Notes: generated by a model from the sequence alone, not told the origin. DNA of 64,000 bases from Bradyrhizobium sp. sBnM-33 (GCF_032917945.1 NZ_CP136624.1:6634001-6698000), one strand, 5' to 3'; shown: positions 1 through 9,790, counted from the first letter of the stretch. Program-made: numbers and translations.

Positions 1-917
1 GCGAATTCGGTACGGCCGGCGCCCATTAGGCCGGCGATCCCGACCACCTCGCCGCGCCGGACCTCGAAATCCACGCCCTTGATCACCCTGCGGTCCCTGT
101 GAAGCGGGTGATGCACCGTCCAGTCCTGCACGGCGAAGACCGGTTCGCCGATCTTGGCGGTGCGTTGCGGAAAGCGATGCGCCAGGTCGCGATTGACCAT
201 GCTGCGGATGATCCGGTCCTCTTCCACCGGCTCGGCCCGGCAATCGATGCTGTCGACCGTACGGCCGTCGCGCAGCACCGTGATCTGGTCGGCGACGCGC
301 GCGACCTCGGATAATTTGTGCGAGATCAGGATCGAGGCGATGCCCTGGGCGCGGAACGCAAGGAGGCGATCCAATAGTGCCGCGCTGTCGTTCTCGTTCA
401 GGCTGGCAGTCGGCTCGTCCAGGATCAGCAATCGCACCCTCTTGGATAGCGCCTTGGCGATTTCCACCAATTGCTGCTTGCCGACGCCGAGGTCCGTCAC
501 CAGCGTATCGGGCATCTCGGTAAGGCCGACCTGGGCGAGCAGTTCCTGGGTGCGGCGATAGACCGTGTCGCGGTCGATCACGCCGAGACGCTGAGGCGGA
601 TGAGACAGGAAGATGTTCTCCGCGATCGACATCAAAGGAATCAGCGCCAGTTCCTGGTGAATGATGATGATGCCAAGCGCCTCTGAATCGTTGACGTCGC
701 GAAATCGGCGCTCCTCGCCGTCGAAGATGATGCTGCCTTCGTAGTCGCCATGGGGATAAACGCCGCTGAGAACCTTCATCAAGGTCGACTTGCCGGCGCC
801 GTTCTCGCCGACCAGCGCATGGATCTGCCCCGCCTCCACCGTGAAGTTGACATCGCGCAGGGCCTGCACACCGGCAAAGCTCTTGCTTACACCGCGCATT
901 TCGAGAATTGCGGTCAT
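1..917 (-). CDS. gguA: Sugar ABC transporter ATP-binding protein (GguA/MmsA type), C-terminus beyond the window
   Basis: This is the cytoplasmic ATPase of a monosaccharide importer. About 305 residues are visible from an ATG at 917; the rest lies before base 1. The first nucleotide-binding domain has Walker A GENGAGKSTL near residue 33, the relaxed signature VGKQQLVEIAKA, Walker B LLILDEPTASL and the switch SHKLSE. The second domain begins with the degenerate P-loop GLMGAGRTEF typical of sugar-type tandem ATPases. It follows the ChvE-like binding-protein gene by 76 bases, the same order as chvE-gguA in Agrobacterium. The permease gene should lie just outside the window. XylG or AraG is an alternative name; the substrate cannot be read from the ATPase. 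Confidence 0.85.
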   Translation of the reverse strand, partial: MTAILEMRGVSKSFAGVQALRDVNFTVEAGQIHALVGENGAGKSTLMKVLSGVYPHGDYEGSIIFDGEERRFRDVNDSEALGIIIIHQELALIPLMSIAENIFLSHPPQRLGVIDRDTVYRRTQELLAQVGLTEMPDTLVTDLGVGKQQLVEIAKALSKRVRLLILDEPTASLNENDSAALLDRLLAFRAQGIASILISHKLSEVARVADQITVLRDGRTVDSIDCRAEPVEEDRIIRSMVNRDLAHRFPQRTAKIGEPVFAVQDWTVHHPLHRDRRVIKGVDFEVRRGEVVGIAGLMGAGRTEF

Positions 918-993
918 CGCGCCATCGCGTCCTTATCTGCGGTCGGATACAGGCAGGTGGCGGCGCCGGCGATGGCCGGCGCCGCCATCCTCT

Positions 994-2067
994 TTAGTCG
1001 ATCTGCGAACGCTTGTAGTAGCCGCTCGCGATCAGCACCTTCTCCCAGTTGCTCTTGTCGACAACGACAGGCTTCAGGAGATAGGAAGGTACCACCTTGA
1101 CGCCGTTGTTGTAGGTCTTGGTGTCGTTGACGGTCACTTCCTTGCCGCTGAGGGCCGCGTCCACCATATCAGCGGTGACGCGGGCAAGATCGCGGGTGTC
1201 CTTGAAGATGGTCGAATACTGCTCGCCGCGCAGCATCGATTTGATCGACGGCACCTCGGCATCCTGGCCGGTGACGATCGGCATCGGCATGTTGCCGCTG
1301 CCGTAGCCGACGCCCTTCAGCGACGAGAGAATGCCGATGGAAAGGCCGTCATAGGGCGAGAGCACCGCATCGACCCGCTTGCGGCCGTAGAAAGCGCTCA
1401 GCAAATTGTCCATTCGTGCCTGGGCGGTGGCGCCGTCCCAGCGCAGCGTCGAGACCTTGTCCATGCCCTTCTGGCCGCTGCCAATCACCAGCTTGCCGCT
1501 GTCGCTGTAGGGCTGCAGCACCGACATCGAGCCATTGTAGAAGAAGTAGGCGTTGTTGTCGTCCGGCGAGCCGCCGAATAGTTCGATGTTGAACGGCCCC
1601 TTGCCTTCCTTCAAGCCAAGCCCCTGCTCGATCGATTGGGCCTGCAGCACGCCGACCTGGAAGTTGTCGAACGTGGCATAGTAGTCGACATTGGGCGTGT
1701 CGCGGATCAAGCGGTCATAGGCGATCACGATGATTCCCTTGGCCTTGGCCTGCTTCAACACGTCGGACAGTGTGGTGCCGTCGATCGCCGCGATCACCAG
1801 CACCTTGGCGCCCTTGGTGACCATGTTCTCGACCTGCGAGAGCTGGTTCGGAATGTCGTCCTCGGCATATTGCAGGTCGGTGCCGTAGCCGCGCTCTTTG
1901 AGGATCTTGACGATGTTGTTGCCGTCGTCGATCCAGCGCGCCGACGATTTGGTCGGCATCGCGATGCCGACGGTGCCCTTGCTTTGCGCGAACGCGCCAG
2001 TCACCGCTGTTGCGGCCATAGTTGCTGCCAGCGCCACGGCCGACAATGTTGTCTTCAGACTAGTCAT
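994..2067 (-). CDS. chvE: Periplasmic sugar-binding protein, ChvE-like
   Basis: This is the substrate-binding component of the adjacent ABC importer, 357 residues long. Residues 1-28 form a Sec signal peptide ending in AFAQ. The mature protein starts with [16 protein letters not shown] and continues as a type I periplasmic-binding fold; the length and spacing match ChvE/multiple-monosaccharide binding proteins, which take up arabinose, galactose, fucose, xylose and related aldoses. An AAGGGAG ribosome-binding site lies just before the ATG. It is downstream of the sugar-oxidation operon on the same strand, 113 bases after the lactonase gene, so it may have its own promoter or be read through. 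In Agrobacterium ChvE also presents sugars to VirA; nothing here shows such a role. Confidence 0.85.
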   Translation of the reverse strand: MTSLKTTLSAVALAATMAATAVTGAFAQSKGTVGIAMPTKSSARWIDDGNNIVKILKERGYGTDLQYAEDDIPNQLSQVENMVTKGAKVLVIAAIDGTTLSDVLKQAKAKGIIVIAYDRLIRDTPNVDYYATFDNFQVGVLQAQSIEQGLGLKEGKGPFNIELFGGSPDDNNAYFFYNGSMSVLQPYSDSGKLVIGSGQKGMDKVSTLRWDGATAQARMDNLLSAFYGRKRVDAVLSPYDGLSIGILSSLKGVGYGSGNMPMPIVTGQDAEVPSIKSMLRGEQYSTIFKDTRDLARVTADMVDAALSGKEVTVNDTKTYNNGVKVVPSYLLKPVVVDKSNWEKVLIASGYYKRSQID

Positions 2068-2180
2068 GCTTCACTCCCTTGATCATCGAGGATCTGTGAT
2101 TCCTGGATTGTCGGACCGCTGGATGCGGTTCTTAAAACTCGGCCGTTCTGCGCGTTTGTGCCGCGGCTCGTCTTCCTCCA

Positions 2181-3083
2181 TCAACCCGTTGCTAGTTTGA
2201 CGTCTGGTTCAGGGCGGCCACGCGCTGCGACATCGAGTACGAAGGTGCGGCCGTGATCGGGATCGGCGCGTTTCGCGTCCTCCCCCATCCTCTGCCAGGC
2301 CGAGGTAACGAGCAGCCGCGAAAAATCTTGGCCGACAAAAGCGGGACAACTCGATTGCCGTGCCGGAACGCGGAGACTGCGCAGATGCTCGCCTTGCGGG
2401 CTGTAGACGTCAATGCAGCCGCCACCCCAGCGCGCGTTCCAGATCAGCCCGTCGGCATCGACCACCGCGCCATCGATGCCGCCGCCCCCCCGGCGGGTAA
2501 CCAGCGCGCTCGGCTCGCCGCACGGCAGGCCGGTCGCCGCATCGAGATCGACGCGGAACAGCACATTCTCCTGTGTGTCAGCGAAATAACCGATAGTCCC
2601 GTCCGGCGAGAAGCAGATCGCATTTGGGATCGTGATTTGATCGTAGAGGCGCGACAGCTCACCGCGATGCAGCGCATAGATGGCACCCAGCCCCCGCTCG
2701 GCCTGGCGGCCCATGGTGCCGATCCAGAATGTGCCAGACGGATGAACGCGGGCATCGTTCGAACGCGTCGCGGCATTGTCGGCTTCGAGCGAACGGTACA
2801 GCGTCATTCGCCCCTCCGCGGTATCGCGGACATAGAGACCGTCATCCGCGACGAGCAACTGCCGATGCGCATCGATCCGTCCAAGCGCGCTGCCCATCAC
2901 ACGGAGGGAATGGATGGTGGTCCACCTGGTGTCGAGCCGCGCCTCGAACAGCCGCCGTTCGACGATATCGAACCACCAGGCGGTATCGGTGGCGGCGTCG
3001 TAGGTCGACCCCTCGCCAAGATGGCACCGCTCGCTGCAGAGAACGGTGGTCGGCACCTCCTCCATCTTGTGACCACCGATCAT
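2181..3083 (-). CDS. SMP-30/gluconolactonase family lactonase
   Basis: This predicted metal-dependent six-bladed beta-propeller enzyme hydrolyses aldonolactones to aldonic acids. It has about 300 residues. Family features are CHLGEGSTYD with the metal-ligand Glu near the N-terminus, SNDARVHPSGTFWIGTM in the middle, and PNAICFSPDG and GGIDGAVVDADGLIWNARW later. The reading frame is open far upstream, but the ATG at 3083 is chosen because it overlaps the mutarotase stop in an ATGA junction, the pattern used through this operon. The enzyme would act after the neighbouring aldose dehydrogenase. Candidate lactones are arabino-, galactono- or fuconolactone; the sequence does not decide. Confidence 0.85.
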   Translation of the reverse strand: MIGGHKMEEVPTTVLCSERCHLGEGSTYDAATDTAWWFDIVERRLFEARLDTRWTTIHSLRVMGSALGRIDAHRQLLVADDGLYVRDTAEGRMTLYRSLEADNAATRSNDARVHPSGTFWIGTMGRQAERGLGAIYALHRGELSRLYDQITIPNAICFSPDGTIGYFADTQENVLFRVDLDAATGLPCGEPSALVTRRGGGGIDGAVVDADGLIWNARWGGGCIDVYSPQGEHLRSLRVPARQSSCPAFVGQDFSRLLVTSAWQRMGEDAKRADPDHGRTFVLDVAARGRPEPDVKLATG

Positions 3084-4219
3084 CGCCCGCTCTCCCCGGG
3101 CAACTCTACCGCGGATTGTGTCCCGATTGCGCCGGGGATCGCATGCGTGAAGCGATACAGCGTGGAGTGGCGATAGATCTCGCCCGGCGAAAGCCGTGCC
3201 GTCGGGAAGTCCGGCCGATTGGGCGTATTGGGCCACACGTGCGGCTCGAGGCAGATGGCATCGGACTGGCGATAGAGGCGGCCACCCTTTCCAGCTGTCG
3301 AGCCGTCGAGAAAGTTTCCGGAATAGACCTGCAGGCCCGGCTGGTTGGTGAGCAGTTCGAGCACGCGGCCGGACGTTGGCGCTGCGAGCCGCGCGGCGAA
3401 GCGAGGCTCGCCGCTTGGCGGCGCGAGGCAGAAATTGTGATCGTAGCCGCGGCCCACGCGCAGTTGCGGATGGTCGTTGCGGATCCGCGCCCCGATCTCG
3501 ATACCGGCGCGGAAATCGAACGGCGTACCCTCCACCGCACAAGGCGGCTCGGGCAGCGGGATCGCCTCCGCATCGATGGCGAGGAAATGATCCGCCGCCA
3601 CGGTGAGGTGATGATCAAGAATGTTCCGGCCGGAGCACGCACCGGACAGATTGAAAAAGCTGTGATTGGTAAGATTGACCACGGTGGGACGATCGGTCCG
3701 CGCGGTCATGTCGAGAGAAAGTTCCATCGGCCCGGTGAGACGCCAGGTCACCTCTACGTCGAGCGCGCCGGGATATCCCTCCTCACCATCGGCGCTGGTG
3801 TAGGCGAGCGTCACGGCCGGACAGTCTCCCTCCTCGATCCCAACAATCCGCCAGTTGCGACGATCGAAGCCCTCAAGTCCGCCATGCAACGCATTGGGGC
3901 CATTGTTGGCCGCGAGCTGCACCTCAGTGCCATCGAGCACAAAGCGCGCGCCGGCGATACGGTTGGCGTACCGCCCGACAGTGGCGCCGAAGAACTGCCG
4001 CCGGGCGAGATATCCCTCGAAGGCGTCATGACCGAGCACGATGTCGTCGCGTCTTCCGGAGACATCCGGCACCAGCAAGGCCTGCAGGCTTGCACCATAG
4101 GTGATGATGCGTGCTTCCAGTCCATCCGCCGCCTGCAAGACGACGCGCTCGACTTCGCTGCCGTCAGGCAGGACTCCGAAGCGGGAGCGCGCCACGCGCG
4201 GGGCGGACGGCGTGTTCAT
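3080..4219 (-). CDS. galM: Aldose 1-epimerase (mutarotase)
   Basis: It interconverts alpha and beta anomers of free aldoses, supplying the anomer used by the dehydrogenase encoded upstream. The 379-residue protein has the family landmarks GRYANRIAGARF (residues 82-93), NALHGG with His112, and NHSFFNLSG (185-193) with the catalytic acid His186. Length is slightly above the usual 340-350 because of an N-terminal extension. Both ends overlap neighbours by four bases (3080-3083 and 4216-4219), so translation is probably coupled. No signal peptide is visible, so it should be cytoplasmic. Confidence 0.9.
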   Translation of the reverse strand: MNTPSAPRVARSRFGVLPDGSEVERVVLQAADGLEARIITYGASLQALLVPDVSGRRDDIVLGHDAFEGYLARRQFFGATVGRYANRIAGARFVLDGTEVQLAANNGPNALHGGLEGFDRRNWRIVGIEEGDCPAVTLAYTSADGEEGYPGALDVEVTWRLTGPMELSLDMTARTDRPTVVNLTNHSFFNLSGACSGRNILDHHLTVAADHFLAIDAEAIPLPEPPCAVEGTPFDFRAGIEIGARIRNDHPQLRVGRGYDHNFCLAPPSGEPRFAARLAAPTSGRVLELLTNQPGLQVYSGNFLDGSTAGKGGRLYRQSDAICLEPHVWPNTPNRPDFPTARLSPGEIYRHSTLYRFTHAIPGAIGTQSAVELPGESGR

Positions 4220-5148
4220 GTCTCGTCCTCGAATGGCTCAACCGTGCGGCGGCGCCCCAGCAAGAATGCGTCGGCGACGAGTTGCAGCGGCGCAAGATCG
4301 ACGTCGCAGTCGCCGGTTGCAGCGAGTTCGCGAAAGCGATGATAGAGGCCGGCATATTCGGCGTCCGCGGCATCGACGAGTTGTTTGCCCCCTTCCCTTA
4401 ACCTTGCCCCGCCCATGGACAAGGTGACGGGACCGCCGTCGGTATCGAGATCAATGTCCCAGCTTTGCGGGCCAGCCTGGCGGAAGTCGAATTCGGCCGT
4501 GATCTTCAGCCCCTGCGCGTCACTGAGCGCAAGGGTCGCAGCGATCGGGGCGTCGCGATTGGCGGGGAACGCCAGATCGGCCGAGGTCACGAACAATGGC
4601 TGCGGCAAAATACGCGTCAGGATCGAAAGCGCGTTGATGCCGGGATCGAACACGCCGAGCCCACCTGGCTCAAAGATCCAGGCCTGTCCGGGATGCCAGA
4701 CCCGCACGTCTTCCTTCCAGGTAATTTTGACAGCAGTGATCTTCCGGCCGGCCAGCAATTGCCGCGCTGGCTCGACGGCCGGAGCGAAGCGCGAATGCCA
4801 CGTGGCGAACAGCGTGCGTTGCACGGTCCTCGCGGCGGTCACGAGCGGATTGATTTCAGCCACCGTGGCGCCCGGTGGCTTTTCCAGCATCACATGCTTG
4901 CCCGCCGCCAGCGCCGTCGCCGCTTGTGCGTGACGAACCTGCGGCGGGGTGCACAGCGCCACCGCGTCGATTGCTGGACCGTCGCGCAACAACTCATCGA
5001 GCGTCGCCGCATGCGGCACGCCGGGCAGCGAGGCATTGCGGCTGGCGACGGCAACCAGCTCCACGCCGTCGGTCGCAGCGATCGCCGGCACGTGCTGGTC
5101 ACGCGCGATCTTGCCGAAGCCGACGATGGCGACGCGAAGCGGGTTCAT
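4216..5148 (-). CDS. Gfo/Idh/MocA-family aldose 1-dehydrogenase (L-arabinose/D-galactose type)
   Basis: This NAD(P)-dependent oxidoreductase probably converts an aldose to its 1,5- or 1,4-lactone. The 310-residue protein has a Rossmann motif VAIVGFGKIARDQHVPAI at residues 6-23 and the family catalytic EKPP at 89-92. The stretch around ITWKEDVRVWHPGQ resembles the Azospirillum L-arabinose 1-dehydrogenase (AraA) group. It sits between the GntR regulator and mutarotase genes, overlapping each by four bases. The product would go to the SMP-30 lactonase. D-galactose and D-fucose are also known substrates of the group, so the sugar is not fixed. Confidence 0.8.
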   Translation of the reverse strand: MNPLRVAIVGFGKIARDQHVPAIAATDGVELVAVASRNASLPGVPHAATLDELLRDGPAIDAVALCTPPQVRHAQAATALAAGKHVMLEKPPGATVAEINPLVTAARTVQRTLFATWHSRFAPAVEPARQLLAGRKITAVKITWKEDVRVWHPGQAWIFEPGGLGVFDPGINALSILTRILPQPLFVTSADLAFPANRDAPIAATLALSDAQGLKITAEFDFRQAGPQSWDIDLDTDGGPVTLSMGGARLREGGKQLVDAADAEYAGLYHRFRELAATGDCDVDLAPLQLVADAFLLGRRRTVEPFEDET

Positions 5149-5924
5149 GATTGCTCCCCAGGCTCGACCGCTGCGGGAATCGTAGGCGCGGCGCCGGACG
5201 ATGGCGAAACGCCCTCATGACGGCGCAATCCGTTGTGGATCACCTCGGTCATGGCCGCGGTGGCTGCCTCGGCATCGCCATTGGCGATCGCATCGACGAT
5301 GCGCTGATGCCACAGCAGCACCGTCTCGCGGTCCTGCGTTTCGACCGGGGCGCTGAGCAGGAACGAAGCGCGCAACGCCGCCTCGATGACGTTGCCGATC
5401 GAGCGCATGAACAAATTGCCGGAAGCGTTGGCGACAGCGAGATGCAGGGCAAGATCGCCGTCGGCAAAGCCGACGGAGTCGGAGGCTTCACGCCCCATCC
5501 GCTCCATGCTCCGATTGAGTTCGGCGATGTCGGCCCCCGAGCGGCGACTAGCGGCGAGCGCAGCCGCCCGCGGCTCAACCGCAAGCCGGATTTCGGCGAG
5601 ATCGTTGAGAAAACGCCGATCGATGCCGGCATCAAGATGCCAGGCCAGCACGTCGGCATCGAACATGTTCCAGGCGCCGCGCTCACGCACCACCGTGCCG
5701 ACCCGCGCCTTGGTGGTGAGCAGCCCCTTCGCGACCAGGGTCTTGACGCTCTCGCGCAACACCGGCCGGGAAACGCCGAACATCGCCGTCAGCTCGGCGT
5801 CGCCCGGCAAGCGGCCGCCTTCGGCGTAGCGGCCGGCGATGATGTCGACCCCGATGCTGCGGGCGACCTCGGCGTGGTTGGAATGCGCGCGCCGCGTCGG
5901 GATGACGATAAGCCGGGAGGTCAT
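5145..5924 (-). CDS. GntR-family (FadR subfamily) transcriptional regulator
   Basis: This regulator of 259 residues probably senses a sugar acid and controls the operon it heads. The N-terminal winged helix contains LPGDAELTAMFGVSRPVLRES, followed by the wing KARVGTVVRERG. An FCD all-helical effector domain fills residues 95-240. It is the first gene of the overlapping operon (ATGA with the dehydrogenase gene at 5145-5148) and is divergent from the dehydratase gene, so the shared 280-base intergenic region is its likely binding site. FadR-FCD members near sugar-acid dehydratases usually act as repressors released by aldonate or uronate; that role is inferred here. Confidence 0.85.
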   Translation of the reverse strand: MTSRLIVIPTRRAHSNHAEVARSIGVDIIAGRYAEGGRLPGDAELTAMFGVSRPVLRESVKTLVAKGLLTTKARVGTVVRERGAWNMFDADVLAWHLDAGIDRRFLNDLAEIRLAVEPRAAALAASRRSGADIAELNRSMERMGREASDSVGFADGDLALHLAVANASGNLFMRSIGNVIEAALRASFLLSAPVETQDRETVLLWHQRIVDAIANGDAEAATAAMTEVIHNGLRRHEGVSPSSGAAPTIPAAVEPGEQS

Positions 5925-6024
5925 GATTTGAGGACTCCTGCCTTGGAGATTGGTATCAAGACACCTTTCCGCCTTCAGTTGACCTGCGAGGCTGGTAATA
6001 ATTCCACGGATCGGCCTCCCTGAC

Positions 6025-6043
6025 TAGTAATATTATTTTACTA
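6025..6043. promoter_or_regulatory. AT-rich inverted repeat, candidate operator of the divergent GntR regulator
   Basis: TAGTAA and TTACTA form perfect 6-base arms around a 7-base AT-rich spacer. The site is in the intergenic region between the GntR gene (minus) and the dehydratase gene (plus), about 100 bases from the former and 160 from the latter. It stands out because the surroundings are GC-rich. Assignment to the GntR protein rests on position only. The rest of the 280-base region shows no gene. Confidence 0.4.
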
Positions 6044-6204
6044 TTGGTTTCGAAACTGCGACCGGTGCCGGCTTCTGCATATGCCCAAGCGCCGGCTTAT
6101 TTTTCTGATGGCCGCTTGCTCGCATGGGCGGCTTTGACCTTGATTGCCTCACTCACACAGCGCAGCTACGCGTTGTCGATGCCGCCCGAGAACAAGGATT
6201 CGAT

Positions 6205-7740
6205 ATGCAGCCCGCCACCGCGAAACCGCTCTACATCCGCATGCACGCGGACGATAATGTCGCGATCATCGCGAACCGCGGAGGTCTGCATCCGGGCGCT
6301 GAGTTCTCGTGCGGTTTGCGGCTGGTCGAACAGATCCCGCAAGGCCACAAGGTTGCCCTCGCCGATATCGGAGAAGGCGAAGCCGTTCGCCGCTACGGCG
6401 AGGTCATCGGCCATGCCGCAGCGCCGATCGCCCGGGGCAGTTGGGTCAAGGAATCGCTGGTGCAGATGCCCGACGCGCCCTCGTTCGACAACCTGCCGAA
6501 GCCGAACGGCGGCGCGATCCGGCTGCCGCCGCTGGAAGGGTACACGTTCGAAGGCTATCGCAATGCCGACGGTTCGGTCGGCACCCGCAACATCCTCGCC
6601 ATCTCGACCAGCGTGCAATGCGTGGCCGGCACAGTCGAGTTCGCACTGGAGCGGATTCGCAAGGAGCTGCTGCCGAAATATCCCAACGTCGATGACGTGG
6701 TGGCGGTCACGCATGCCTATGGCTGCGGAGTCGCGATCAACGCGCCGGGCGCCGCGGTGCCGATCCGCACGCTGCAGAACCTGGGGCGCAATCCCAATTT
6801 CGGCGGCGAGGTGATGATCGTTGGCCTCGGCTGCGAGAAGCTGCAGCCCGAACTGCTGCTGCCCGAGGGCATGAGCGCCGACGACGAAATCATGCGCATG
6901 CAGGACGAAGGCCTCACCGGCTTCGGCGAGATCGTCGGGGATATCGTGCAGATGGCCGATGCGCGCCTCAAGATTTTGAACCAGCGCCGCCGTGAAACCT
7001 GCCCCGCTTCAGCGCTGGTGGTCGGCATGCAATGCGGCGGCAGCGATGCGTTCTCGGGTGTCACTGCCAATCCTGCGCTGGGTTTTGCTGCGGACCTGCT
7101 GGTGCGCGCCGGCGCCACCGTGATGTTTTCCGAAGTGACGGAGGTGCGCGATGCGATCCATCTCTTGACGCCGCGCGCAGCGAACCAGGATGTAGCCGAC
7201 GCGCTGGTGCGCGAGATGGCCTGGTATGACCGCTATCTCGCCGGCGGCGAAGCCGACCGCAGCGCCAATACCACGCCGGGCAACAAGAAGGGCGGCCTCT
7301 CCAACATCGTCGAGAAGGCGATGGGCTCGGTAATCAAGTCCGGCACCAGCCCGATCGCGGGCGTGCTGGCGCCGGGCGAACGTGTCAGCCAAAAAGGACT
7401 GATTTTTGCGGCGACACCGGCAAGCGATTTTGTATGCGGTACGCTGCAATTGGCGTCGGGCATGACGCTGCACATCTTCACCACCGGCCGCGGCACGCCC
7501 TATGGACTTGCCGCCGTGCCGGTCATCAAGGTGTCCACGCGCAGCGAGTTGAAGCAGCGCTGGCACGACTTGATCGACGTCGACGCCGGCAGCATCGCAA
7601 CCGGCGATGCGACGATCGAAGACGTCGGCTGGGAGATATTCCGCCTGATCCTCGACGTGGCGAGCGGCCGCGAGACCTGGGCTGAGCACTGGAAGCTGAC
7701 CAACGCGCTCGCCCTGTTCAATCCCGGTCCCGTGACCTGA
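6205..7740 (+). CDS. UxaA/GarD-family sugar-acid dehydratase
   Basis: This 511-residue enzyme belongs to the altronate/galactarate dehydratase family, which removes water from a sugar acid to give a 2-keto-3-deoxy acid using a bound metal. An N-terminal SAF-like domain (residues 1-90, with DNVAII and YGEVIG) is followed by the catalytic UxaA domain with [30 protein letters not shown] and [11 protein letters not shown]. The frame opens further upstream, but the ATG at 6205 has AAGGA six bases before it and gives the family's N-terminus. It is divergent from the aldose-oxidation operon, and would supply its dehydratase step. The usual annotation would be galactarate dehydratase; an aldonate substrate is equally possible here. 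Confidence 0.85.
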   Translation: MQPATAKPLYIRMHADDNVAIIANRGGLHPGAEFSCGLRLVEQIPQGHKVALADIGEGEAVRRYGEVIGHAAAPIARGSWVKESLVQMPDAPSFDNLPKPNGGAIRLPPLEGYTFEGYRNADGSVGTRNILAISTSVQCVAGTVEFALERIRKELLPKYPNVDDVVAVTHAYGCGVAINAPGAAVPIRTLQNLGRNPNFGGEVMIVGLGCEKLQPELLLPEGMSADDEIMRMQDEGLTGFGEIVGDIVQMADARLKILNQRRRETCPASALVVGMQCGGSDAFSGVTANPALGFAADLLVRAGATVMFSEVTEVRDAIHLLTPRAANQDVADALVREMAWYDRYLAGGEADRSANTTPGNKKGGLSNIVEKAMGSVIKSGTSPIAGVLAPGERVSQKGLIFAATPASDFVCGTLQLASGMTLHIFTTGRGTPYGLAAVPVIKVSTRSELKQRWHDLIDVDAGSIATGDATIEDVGWEIFRLILDVASGRETWAEHWKLTNALALFNPGPVT

Positions 7741-7766
7741 CCAGAAGGCAAGATGCCTGAACTGCG

Positions 7767-7787
7767 GCCGCCGCGAGATGCGGCGGC
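7767..7787. terminator. GC-rich hairpin between convergent genes
   Basis: GCCGCCGC and GCGGCGGC form a perfect 8-base stem around GAGAT, between the stop of the dehydratase gene and the stop of the convergent host-attachment gene. There is no T-run on either strand, so termination efficiency is uncertain. Confidence 0.4.
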
Positions 7788-7796
7788 TGTGAGCGG

Positions 7797-8252
7797 CTAA
7801 GCCGCCATCAGCCTTTCGATATCGGGGATCGGATGGGAAGTTAATTGCTTCGGAATCTCGCCTACGATCCGCTCTGCCACTTCAGCATGATAAGCCTGTC
7901 GCAGATTGCCCAGAACTTTCGCGGGCGCAACTACAACCAATTTGTCGAAGCGATTGCCGTGGGCAAGACGATAGAGCGCATCGGCAATGGTGCCAGCGAA
8001 CCGCTCTTCGGCGATATAATGCCAGTCGGCTTGCTCCATTGCGCTTCGCGCCGTGCCGACACTCTGGATGGACCGCCCGGGACGATCGGTTCCCTGCTCG
8101 CGCGTCGCCGGATTTTCCTGCTCGAGCACGTGCTCCACCTCCAGACTGAGCTGCTGCGGGGTGCCTTTGTTGCGTAGAAAGAGGGCCTTTTGGCCGTCGC
8201 CGATGAGAACGAGCGTGTTGTGAGGAATGCGGGGTTTGGTTTCGGTGGCCAT
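7797..8252 (-). CDS. Host attachment family protein (baeRF-like)
   Basis: The 151-residue protein matches the family annotated as required for attachment to host cells. It starts with TLVLIGDGQKALFLRN and has the spaced elements FAGTIADALYRLAH and KLVVVAPAKVLGNLRQAYH. No signal peptide or membrane segment is visible. The family is thought to be related to the eRF1/baeRF fold; its biochemical role is not established. Such genes are frequent among alphaproteobacterial stress genes, which fits the island that follows. About 190 bases separate it from the next gene; they hold only a hairpin near 8401. Confidence 0.75.
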   Translation of the reverse strand: MATETKPRIPHNTLVLIGDGQKALFLRNKGTPQQLSLEVEHVLEQENPATREQGTDRPGRSIQSVGTARSAMEQADWHYIAEERFAGTIADALYRLAHGNRFDKLVVVAPAKVLGNLRQAYHAEVAERIVGEIPKQLTSHPIPDIERLMAA

Positions 8253-8400
8253 TTATCGTTGCTCCATGTGGGCCAACGCACGAGCCGCCGCGAGGTTGCC
8301 TGCGGAGCAATGAAACCTCGCAGCCGGCCTGGTGGGTCCCACGTTACACTCACATCGAAAGTCAGGAAAAGCACCATGATCGTTCGCGGCGATACGCGAC

Positions 8401-8432
8401 GGAGAGAGGCGGCCTTCGGACCGCCTCTCTCC
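8401..8432 (-). terminator. Strong hairpin downstream of the DUF1236 gene
   Basis: A perfect 12-base stem (8401-8412 with 8421-8432) has an 8-base loop. It begins nine bases beyond the DUF1236 stop on the minus strand. No T-tract follows, so this is a probable rather than canonical intrinsic terminator. Confidence 0.5.
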
Positions 8433-8440
8433 CTTAGATA

Positions 8441-9611
8441 TCAGTCTTCGATTTCCTCGATGATCCGGCGCTCGCCGGGCTCGATGATATACATCCGATC
8501 ATCTCGCTCAATGTAGCGATACTCACGCAGCCGCGGAGATTCCCGATATACCTCGTCCGGGAACGATCTTATCTCGACCGAGTCCGGCAAGCGGTCGCCG
8601 ACGCGCACGCGCGTGGAAGCGGCGCTGCCCGTGGTGCGCTGCTCGGTTCTGGTCGAACGCTGCTCCGTCCTCGACGAACGCGCGTGTTTGCGGATAACCG
8701 CCCTGTCGCTGTCCGAGAAGGTCTGCTTGCGCGGTGCCGGGGCCGCCGCGGTCGATTGGCCGCCCCGCGGCAGCACGTCGACAATCTTGTAGGTCGCGGG
8801 ATCGACGATCACGATGTCCTCGCGAACCAGGATGAAGTTATAGCCGCGGTATTGCGGCATCACTTCGACAACTTCAGCCGGCAGCGGCTCGAAATGCACA
8901 TCGCGGGGGACGACGGTGCCCACCGACAATGAGAAGTTCGCATTGGTTACCGGCTTGACGTTCAGCCGGCTGATTGACGTGCTCACGCGGGTACGCTGAC
9001 TTTCCGATAGATTGGCCGAGACGTTGACGTTTGTCTGCGACTGCGCGGTGTTGGTCTGCGCGTTCGAAGGCTGAGCCGCCGTATTGGTCGAAGGCTGCGC
9101 AGTCCCGCTCTTCGTCGCATCGTTAGACGTATTGGCCGGACCGGTCGATTGTTGGGTGCTTGTCGACTGGTCGTTGGCCGGCGCCGCTGTGTTGGTCTGC
9201 GCCTGCGAGGGCTGCTGTGAAGACGAGCCCGGTTGCTGGGCAGATTGCGCCTGTGCTGGCTGCTGCGATGGTTGCTGAGCCTGCTGTTGCTGCTGCGCAG
9301 GCGGATTGGCTGAACTGCCCATCGGATCTCGCCTGAGACGCCGCGCCCGACTGATTCTGAGACGCCGCGCCAGGCTCGTTTGACTGGGCCTGCGGACGTG
9401 GCGAGTCTGTTGTGGCATTGGTCGGCGGTTTCCGCGCGTCCGACCTGTCGCTTTGGTTGTTCTGAGGTGTCGCAGGTGATGGCGCCGCCTTGGGAGGCTG
9501 GCTTTGCGCCGCCGGCGGGTTTGTTCTCTGCTGATCACTTGGCGATTGCGCGAAGGCGCTTGTGCCCAGCATTAGTGCGGTGATGGCGCCGCCTAACAGG
9601 CTTTGTTTCAT
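8441..9611 (-). pseudogene. Exported DUF1236 protein with an apparent one-base frameshift
   Basis: The gene would encode an exported protein of about 389 residues. It starts at 9611 with a Sec signal peptide ending in SAFAQ, continues as a Pro/Gln/Ser/Ala-rich spacer, and ends with two DUF1236 copies (cores NFILVREDIVIVDPATYKI and YIERDDRMYIIEPGERRI). The first ~97 codons and the remainder are in different frames. Removing one C from the CCC at 9318-9320 joins them as SDGSSANPPAQQ. DUF1236 proteins are small periplasmic proteins of unknown function common in Bradyrhizobium. Either the gene is broken or the base is a sequence error. On the minus strand a GGAAC-N17-AGTT element (9660-9685) precedes the start. 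Confidence 0.7.
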
Positions 9612-9790
9612 GTTCCGCTCCTTGTTCCGTTCTTGGAAGATTGTGTGTTTTTAACGAATAACTCTGCATGGATACGCGCTGTTCCGGCCGACGGGTCTAC
9701 CGGAACTTGCTCCTCATTGATTTAGCTCCCGGAACCAAAGTGGATGCGACGCTTTGAGCTCGCGGGCAGCATTCGAACGAGGAGGAACTT

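Noticed and set aside
2181..3542. A 453-residue version of the lactonase.
   Set aside because: The first 153 residues overlap the mutarotase gene and are Arg/Ala/Pro-rich; the ATG at 3083 fits the operon's ATGA pattern and the usual family length.
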